Shown in pieces: positions 57,901 through 64,000 of a stretch of 64,000 nucleotides of DNA. The position numbers were made by a program, and so were the translations under genes. Every line of letters starts with the position of its first letter. Within the stretch, counting starts at the first letter, position 1. The stretch lies in NCBI GenBank assembly GCA_036245805.1, contig BTRK01000002.1:620001-684000 (forward strand), in the 5' to 3' direction. The notes under the pieces are model-generated. The model searched no databases. It saw nothing but the letters and a program-made list of their open reading frames with translations, and had not been told where the DNA came from. Origin of the DNA: Pristionchus mayeri (taxonomy: Eukaryota > Nematoda > Chromadorea > Rhabditida > Neodiplogasteridae).

Positions 57901-58303
57901 ATTCATATGTTTAATGGGTAAATATTCTCAGTGGATTCAATCTGAGGCGATATGTCATCTTATAATCTGCACTCTCTTCTCACTGATCAGTCTGAACTTT
58001 CCTCTCTTCGTAGCAAATATTTTTTTGGATCTAATAAAAATGTATTACTGGTGAGATAACATCATTTATTAATTAAATAATTGAAATATTACATTTAAAA
58101 TTTAGGTAAATTTAACGTTTTCAATACGTTGCAGGTTCGTCATGCGGTTTGATCAAGACGAATATTTTTTCTACTACTTCTCAGAACAAAGCGGAATTTA
58201 CACGTTTTACATGATCAACACTTTTGCATACCTGATGTACTCGATATTTTCGTATCGACGCGAACAGATGTACGAGATTTTATTGGTAGTGGGCCTTGTT
58301 TAA
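54919..58303 (+). CDS. Small multi-pass membrane protein (unknown family)
   Basis: Five exons: 54919-55011, 57597-57677, 57782-57829, 57932-58050, 58135-58303; 169 residues, all GT-AG and in phase. The ATG lies 2 bases after TTTCAG, suggesting trans-splicing. Hydrophobic segments: exon 2 (ILFFVCPAFNLAYYEFVM), exon 4 (AICHLIICTLFSLISLNFPL), exon 5 (IYTFYMINTFAYLMYSIFS) and the C-terminal ILLVVGLV. The layout resembles part of a nematode chemoreceptor-type protein but is too short for seven helices, so it may be truncated or a different family. Intron 1 is 2.6 kb because it holds two nested mariner-type elements. No homologue recognised. Confidence 0.55.
55091..57267. mobile_element. 2.18-kb mariner-type element in intron 1 of the 54.9-kb gene
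   Basis: Inverted ends TCAGGTTGGTCATAAAGTTT / AAACTTTATGACCAACCTAA, with TA on both sides (55089-55090, 57268-57269). Minus the nested insert it is about 1.27 kb, the usual size of a full mariner element, but no intact transposase frame is visible. Confidence 0.85.
55642..56550. mobile_element. 909-bp mariner-type element nested in the previous one
   Basis: Inverted ends TTAGGTTGTTGCGAAAGTCT / AGACTTTCGCAACAACCTAA, TA at 55640-55641 and 56551-56552. It lies wholly inside 55091-57267 and therefore inserted later. No transposase motif recognised. Confidence 0.85.
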
Positions 58304-59190
58304 TTAGATCTGCGGAAATCATACAATTGCTGTTTTGAGTGCTGCATTATCGATGTCTTTTACTTTATTTTGTTGTAAGTGAATTACCGCTTGAAACGTG
58401 TATCAACACATTACGACTAATTCATGAATAATTGTTATGGAATTAACGATTTTCCGGGAATGCGCAATCGAATCACAAAGCGATAAAGTCAATGCCTGTC
58501 TCTTCACCCCGGGCAAGCGTCATATTCTTCGGAACACGATACTTACCTGCAAAAGGTCTTAGAACTCGGGAACACATTTATGTAAACATCTATTCGCACT
58601 AACATCCTTAGTCGCTGAGAAGGTTAATTTCCAGATACCCTTGGAATCGGCTCGATTCCACCAGTGATTCCACTGACTTCCAGAGTAAACAGGCCATTGT
58701 CCATGGCGTGAACTTAAACTCACACCTTCTCCCTCCCTCTCCCTCCTCGGGGATACTCCCTTTCGGGCTACTCGTGGCTCTGTTTGCTTTACTTCTCTAT
58801 AGATACTCCTTCTGGCGGCAGAGGGGCCGTTTGCATTCACACGCTGAAGGCAACTGGGCAGGGCGAGGGAGGAAACAGCATTATTTATTTCTTATTACTA
58901 CGTTTTTTGGGATGTATCCGCAAGATAAAGCACTGGACAAGACGAGGGAGGGAGTAACTCACACCAGCTAGCTTTATCCATAGCTCGGTGCAATTAGTTG
59001 TTCAACAGCCATTTTTGTCGGTTCGATTTTCAATATTACCCATGCACAGTCTACACTACGGTTAAATTGAACACGTATGTGTCATCCCGAACTCAGATTT
59101 TTCTGCAAAATGCTGTCAGAGAAGCATTCGTACGATGAAGGCAACTGGGCAGGGCGAGGAAGGGAGTAACTCACACATGTTAGCTTTATC
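58304..59190. other. Spacer with short direct repeats
   Basis: CTGAAGGCAACTGGGCAGGG near 58843 recurs near 59137, and the segment 58840-58920 also resembles 60852-60935 on the other side of the foldback (GCATTATTTATTTC, then CGTTTTTTGGGA). A frame at 58708 with one hydrophobic run lacks an ATG and is doubtful. Confidence 0.5.
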
Positions 59191-60752
59191 TCACGTGTAT
59201 CATGAGTCAGTGGAGGAAAAAACGACCCCTCAGGAACAATTTCCAACTTTTATTTTTTGTTTGCCTTCATATTATAGTGGTAGCATACACTAGAGCCAAC
59301 TTCTCGAAAAATCTAGGCCACAGGTCCCAGAGCCAGCTTTTAGGAATTTTCCGGTTTTGCTCCCGGCTATACTGTATCTCAGCTCCCAGACGAGCTAGAG
59401 ACATGGCAAGGTGCTCAAAATGATCGGAAAAATATAATAAAAAACTTTCATGTTATGACCTACGCGGTATAACCAACGCTCGCCAAGTTATGCTCTATAA
59501 AGCAGATTTTGATCGAGATAAAAAATCGTAGCTTTTTCGAGAGTATGCGTTTCAAGCAATTTTATTGCCAAATATAGTAGGTCGAGTTCATACACGACTA
59601 TAAAAAAACACAAGTCGATTTCTGTGATAGGCCTTTTTGGCAATATGCATTTGAATGCTCCAAAGTGACGTTGGCCATAAAAAGATGTTCGTTACCCTGC
59701 TTTGTTTTGCCCATTATTTAATACCTATTACTATATTTCAACATTTCTGTAATAGGAGACTTCGATAACGTCGAAAAAATAAGAGATTTCACAACTTCTG
59801 AAAATTCGATTTTTGAGACCCCATTTTTTACCAAATTTACGTATCTCAAAGCTTCTAATGTTGATTTAACCATACATTGTTACCAACAATTGAGAAATAT
59901 ACTTGAACCGTACTAAATATCATATTCTGAACATCAAAAAAATTAATTGTTCTGAAAATTCCCTTTCAAACGAGCATCTTCGAAGCAAAATATAATAACT
60001 TTTAGAGCGCATATAGAAGTTCTTTTCATAGAAATCAATTCAAGTCGAAGCCTGCTGTAGGTTCCACCCAGCGTTGATAGTAGCTGTTGTCAAATTTCTG
60101 ACTTGGATAGCCGTAAATTTGATGAAAACTGAGGTCTCAAAATCGAATTTTCAGAAGTTGTGAAATCTCTTATTTTTTCGACGTTATCGAAGTCTCCTAT
60201 TACAGAAATGTTGAAATATAGTAATAGGTATTAAATAATGGGCAAAACAAAGCAGGGTAACGAACATCTTTTTATGGCCAACGTCACTTTGGAGCATTCA
60301 AATGCATATTGCCAAAAAGGCCTATCACAGAAATCGACTTGTGTTTTTTTATAGTCGTGTATGAACTCGACCTACTATATTTGGCAATAAAATTGCTTGA
60401 AACGCATACTCTCGAAAAAGCTACGATTTTTTATCTCGATCAAAATCTGCTTTATAGAGCATAACTTGGCGAGCGTTGCTTATATCGCTTAGTTCATAAC
60501 ATGAAAGTTTTTTATTATATTTTTCCGATCATTTTGAGCACCTTGCCAAGTCTCTAGCTCGTCTGGGAGCTGAGATACACTATAGCCGGGAGCAAAACCA
60601 GAAAATTCCTAAAAGCCGGTTCTGGGACGTGTGGCTTAGATTTTTCGAGAAGTTGGCTCTAGTGTATGCTACCACTATAATATGAAGGCAAACAAAAAAT
60701 AAAAGTTGGAAATTGTTCCCACAAGCCTCCACTGACTGGTGATACCCGTGAT
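59191..60752. mobile_element. 1.56-kb near-perfect foldback element
   Basis: Arms 59191-59820 and 60132-60752 are inverted copies. The inner half of each arm appears identical by eye, and differences are confined to the outer half. The ends read TCACGTGTATCATGAGTCAG and, on the opposite strand, a similar TCACGGGTATCACCAGTCAG. Spacer about 310 bases. It encodes nothing recognisable. The near identity suggests recent origin or gene conversion between arms. Confidence 0.85.
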
Positions 60753-62500
60753 ATGTTATTGGGTTGAGGAATAAGCTTCGCTGTTCAACCATCGACGCAA
60801 CCGAAGTTCGCATGTTTTCAATTAGTAATTTCACGAGCAGACGGAGTATGTACATTCACGCGCTGGAAGCAACCGGAGCCAGCGAGGACATTGCATTATT
60901 TATTTCGTATTACTGCGTTTTTTGGGACAAGGCTATCGCAACATTCAATGCTGAGAGAGATATTTTTTATGAACTCCTAGGAACGACGGCTTTCGGAATT
61001 CCTCAGCTCTTCTCTGGAATCGAGTCATCTCTCAATCGTGATTTCACGAACTCGAAGCAGAAAGGACGACTCTGTTCCAGATTGTTGTCTTACTATCACA
61101 ACTGAAAGGGCTATTCTTGGAAAATTCAGATACTCTGATTCGAAATCAAAAAAAAATCGCTGCTCCGAAGCTCATGTCTCCATTCTGAACAAGCCATTTG
61201 CTTGCACTCTCTCCAGGGCGAGAAGCGCTCTCGTTGCTTTCAGAAGGGATGATCGGCGATTATCAGAGGCGCCCAATTCAGTGCTGATTAGGGCAAAGGA
61301 GAAAAAGGTCGAGGGCGAGCTGAGCTGTACTGTAATCAGAGCGCGAGAACGAGGGACACTCCTGATACATTTCTCTCCTCCTCCTCTGGGAAATTCGCCT
61401 CGCTGATCTTTGCTTGAGAGCATTTTCTTGGATTTCATCAATGATCTAGGAACACAGCTAGTCGAAATCAAGCTGTTGTTTCGCGCACCCCCTCCGCAGC
61501 TTATTCATTGATCATTACATTAATTTTTGGATTTCCATTATCAACGAGCTAGAAATTTAAACAATTTAACGGTACCTCCGAGTTGCTCTTTCCTCCCGGA
61601 AGCTTCGAGCCGTCCCCTCCGTCCATTGTTCCAACTCTAATCCCCCGCGGCGGCCTTTGTACTGTTCAGCGAGAAAGGCTACACGTACTCTGCCATTACC
61701 TGGATCGTTCCCACTTCCTCCTTTACCTAATACCTCCTCTGATTTGCACTATTATCACATCACTGATAGCTAACTCTATGGCCCAATGGATAATCCAAGT
61801 TTATCAAAAAAACAGAACTTAAATTATCAGAAAAATCACAGATTTATCAGTAGGTCATGCGTCGTTTCGCCCCCTCCCCTCTCGGAAAACGGCTTGGAGT
61901 TCCCTCTTGCCCTCCCCCGGTAGCCCCTCTCTCCCCCTTCTAGTGTCCATTTGTTTGCAATGTTGTATCACCACCTCCTCGTCTTCAGGAGAGGGAGAGA
62001 GAGACGTTTTGCCTCCCCTGCCTCTCTCTCTCCCCCCTTCTGCCCTCAGGGCATATTCCATCTTCTATCTCACCGATTTCTTTTCTTGTGTCGTTCTAGT
62101 GTGCGCATTTCTTGATCGATCAATTTGTGTCCATGCTACAGTATCCTTACAGTAACCAGGTAACTTCCGCACAGGACCCCGACAAAGCATGCGGAATGGG
62201 CGCGACTGACCCGAGCACACACAAGGCGAGACAGGCAAATTATTAACTTCGATACCGGATCCGGAAAGTAGTTGCGCTAACTATTCGGAGTTGTCCGCAC
62301 TACCCGAATGCGTACCATGCTCCACGTATTCTTCCATTACGTCATTTGTTAACTAATGCAAATACTGATTAACACTATTATCATCATTGCAAACAATGGA
62401 TACTGTAGACAGAATCCGTCCAGAATGCACTGGTTTTGCATATGCCTCTGAACGGTGGTTTAAAGATGAGGTGTTTCATTACCTTTCTTTCCATTTGCAG
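60753..62500. other. Spacer before the proline-rich gene
   Basis: Includes the resemblance to 58.84 kb at its left end, CT/GA-rich runs at 61870-62040, and short overlapping frames without splice support. An ATG at 62397 opens a frame that runs into the exon at 62501, an alternative start for the next gene. Confidence 0.45.
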
Positions 62501-63395
62501 CCGTCGGCTTCGTCGCACAGCGGGGGTCGCCCGTCCTCCTCCTCGGCTTCCTCTCGTAACCACTCCGTTGCTGACGAGGCCAAGCAGGACATCTACTACT
62601 TCACCGGCGGTAATCACTGTAGCTATACCCTGATAAAGTGAAATATTCAATCAACATGGACTGAGAGTCATGTTCGTGATAATTTTTGGAAGCGCAAGCG
62701 CGAGCCGCATTACACCCATATCCTGCTTTGCCTTTTGAGCTTTATTTGAAGCACAATAGAATCTTATCCGCGCAACATCAAAGCGATCACTTCTTCGAAT
62801 GAATATTTCATTGATCTCCCTATTTTTCATTCATGCTAAATTTGCCCATCTGAAGACCATGATATTGGAAGAGAGTCATGCTAGTCATCTGCAGGCATCG
62901 AGGCGCCCACCATGGAGGCGCGCAATCGGCTGAACTCCTCGTTCGCTCCCCAACTCAACCATACCCCAGCACCTCCACCTCCACCTCCTCCTCCCACAGG
63001 TAGAGATGGCATCGGAAAATATAGCCTCCATTGTCTCTTGCCTATCATGGCTATGAGAGAGCATTCAGAATTATGATGATTCCCTTCGAAACCATGACCT
63101 ACCTACTTTCAGGCCCGACGCCCTTCGAGCGTGCGCCCGGGTACCGAGTGCCTCCTAAGGACGCGGACGTCACTCAATCGTATGGATAATCAGCCATATT
63201 TGCTTCATTTTTTGAGCTCTTGCTAGCTTCAAAGATCCCCACTGTTTCTGTAAGCATTTAGATGTAACTCAAAACCATCATACTATAAAAAGGTCGAATA
63301 TAGTAAAGATTAAATCCTTTTCAGTTGCGTGATGGACGGCAAGAGCTGGGACATCTTCCGGCTCAAGCAGCCGAAGGGCGATCGGCAGGGGCTCG
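62501..63395 (+). CDS. Proline-rich protein, internal exons (partial gene)
   Basis: Four exons in consistent phase: 62501-62609, 62895-62999, 63113-63179, 63325-63395; 117 residues, running off toward the right edge through a GTAAGC donor. Features: a Ser-rich stretch (RPSSSSASSRN), KQDIYYFTG, a polyproline run PAPPPPPPPPT that could bind SH3, WW or EVH1 domains, and CVMDGKSWDIFRLKQPKGD. Exon 1 may start at the TTTGCAG acceptor, or the frame may be continuous from ATG 62397. GC-rich codons contrast with the introns and support coding. Family not recognised; a scaffold or cytoskeletal adaptor is a guess. Confidence 0.6.
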
Positions 63396-64000
63396 GTAAG
63401 CTTTATTTTGTTATTATTTCGCATGGTTATTATTTTAGGCATAACTAGTGCGTTCTCTTTCCGCGAGTGCGCTTGTTGTAGTTCTTCAATACATTGCTTC
63501 CTATGGCGCTTCTCCAGTTTCTCAGACCATCAAACACCATTTCGTCACACCTTCTGATTCACATCCCATTCATTGTCCTTTCTTTTCTCACCTCTTCCGA
63601 CATCCCCTCAAGGGGGGAAGATGACACTTCCTGATCCGGTTATCTCCCTCTGCCATTGTCTTTTCGCTCTCCCTGCTCTTCCCGCTCTCTCCAATCCACA
63701 CGCTCTCTCGTCTTGTCTCTGACCGTCTGCGCTCTCCCGCCGAGAATCCCCTCTCGTGCATATCCCCTTTTCGCGCGTTTTTGTGTGCTTGCCGATGTTG
63801 ATCCTGGGGGTGCACGGAGCGAATCAAAGACCACGTGGAATCGACCCACAATCGAGATTCACATTTCGACGTTGCCCGATGTTTCGGGGAAGTACTTGTA
63901 GTACGGGCAAGAACGGGGAATTCCAGTTGAGTGATTCCGAAAGATCGCGGGGAGAATTGAGGGAAGAATACGCATTCCCTCTGTGCAATAATTAAAACAC
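63396..64000. other. Intron or 3' region of the last gene, right edge
   Basis: Pyrimidine-rich sequence, no further exon identified with confidence. A frame from the ATG at 63795 to about 63995 starts MLILGVHGANQRPRG and contains two cysteines; it could be a small exon or chance. Confidence 0.35.

Noticed and set aside
61038..61406. 122-codon open frame
   Set aside because: Basic, unstructured translation, overlapped by a 99-codon antisense frame, no splice or homology support.
62471..62500. Intron between an upstream ATG segment and the exon at 62501
   Set aside because: Would be 30 bases, too short for nematode splicing; either the frame is continuous or the true upstream exon lies elsewhere.

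Overview
The window looks like nematode genomic DNA, most plausibly from the rhabditid/diplogastrid group. Exons are short, introns are mostly 40-300 nt and end in TTTCAG, and several start codons sit 0-3 bases after a TTTCAG/TTCCAG acceptor, as expected for spliced-leader trans-splicing. The gene content also fits: an ShKT-peroxidase of the MLT-7/SKPO type, nematode insulin-like peptides and small GATA factors. All gene models are mine, assembled by hand from splice signals, frame continuity and comparison of tandem copies. The species cannot be named from the sequence alone.

Layout. 0-0.5 kb: 3' end of an unidentified gene. 0.95-4.8 kb: two tandem GATA zinc-finger genes, each behind a dense cluster of GATA sites. 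4.8-9.05 kb: minus-strand insulin-like array with two intact genes among at least three decayed units. 10.4-15.7 kb: tandem pair of ten-exon genes for an unrecognised single-pass membrane protein. 16.9-27.0 kb: one 25-exon heme peroxidase gene with signal peptide and ShKT domain (MLT-7/SKPO type). 29.8-35.6 kb: 17-exon, 12-TM major facilitator transporter. 36.7-42.7 and 43.3-46.7 kb (minus): two tandem importin-5-like (IMB-3-like) copies, each broken in different places. 48.0-49.5 kb (minus): small secreted Cys-rich protein gene. 54.9-58.3 kb: small membrane protein gene whose first intron holds a transposon within a transposon. 62.5 kb to the right edge: internal exons of a proline-rich protein.

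Between and inside these genes is an unusually varied set of DNA-transposon derivatives: TTAA-flanked MITEs, hAT-like MITEs with 8-bp duplications, TA-flanked mariner-type elements (one with a transposase relic), and long near-perfect foldbacks up to 1.56 kb. No operon, CRISPR or RNA gene was recognised. The window is mainly a record of tandem gene duplication followed by divergence or decay (GATA, insulin, membrane protein, importin), with transposons filling introns and spacers. Best leads are the undescribed membrane-protein pair, the insulin array with shifted cysteines, and the GATA pair with self-type binding-site promoters.
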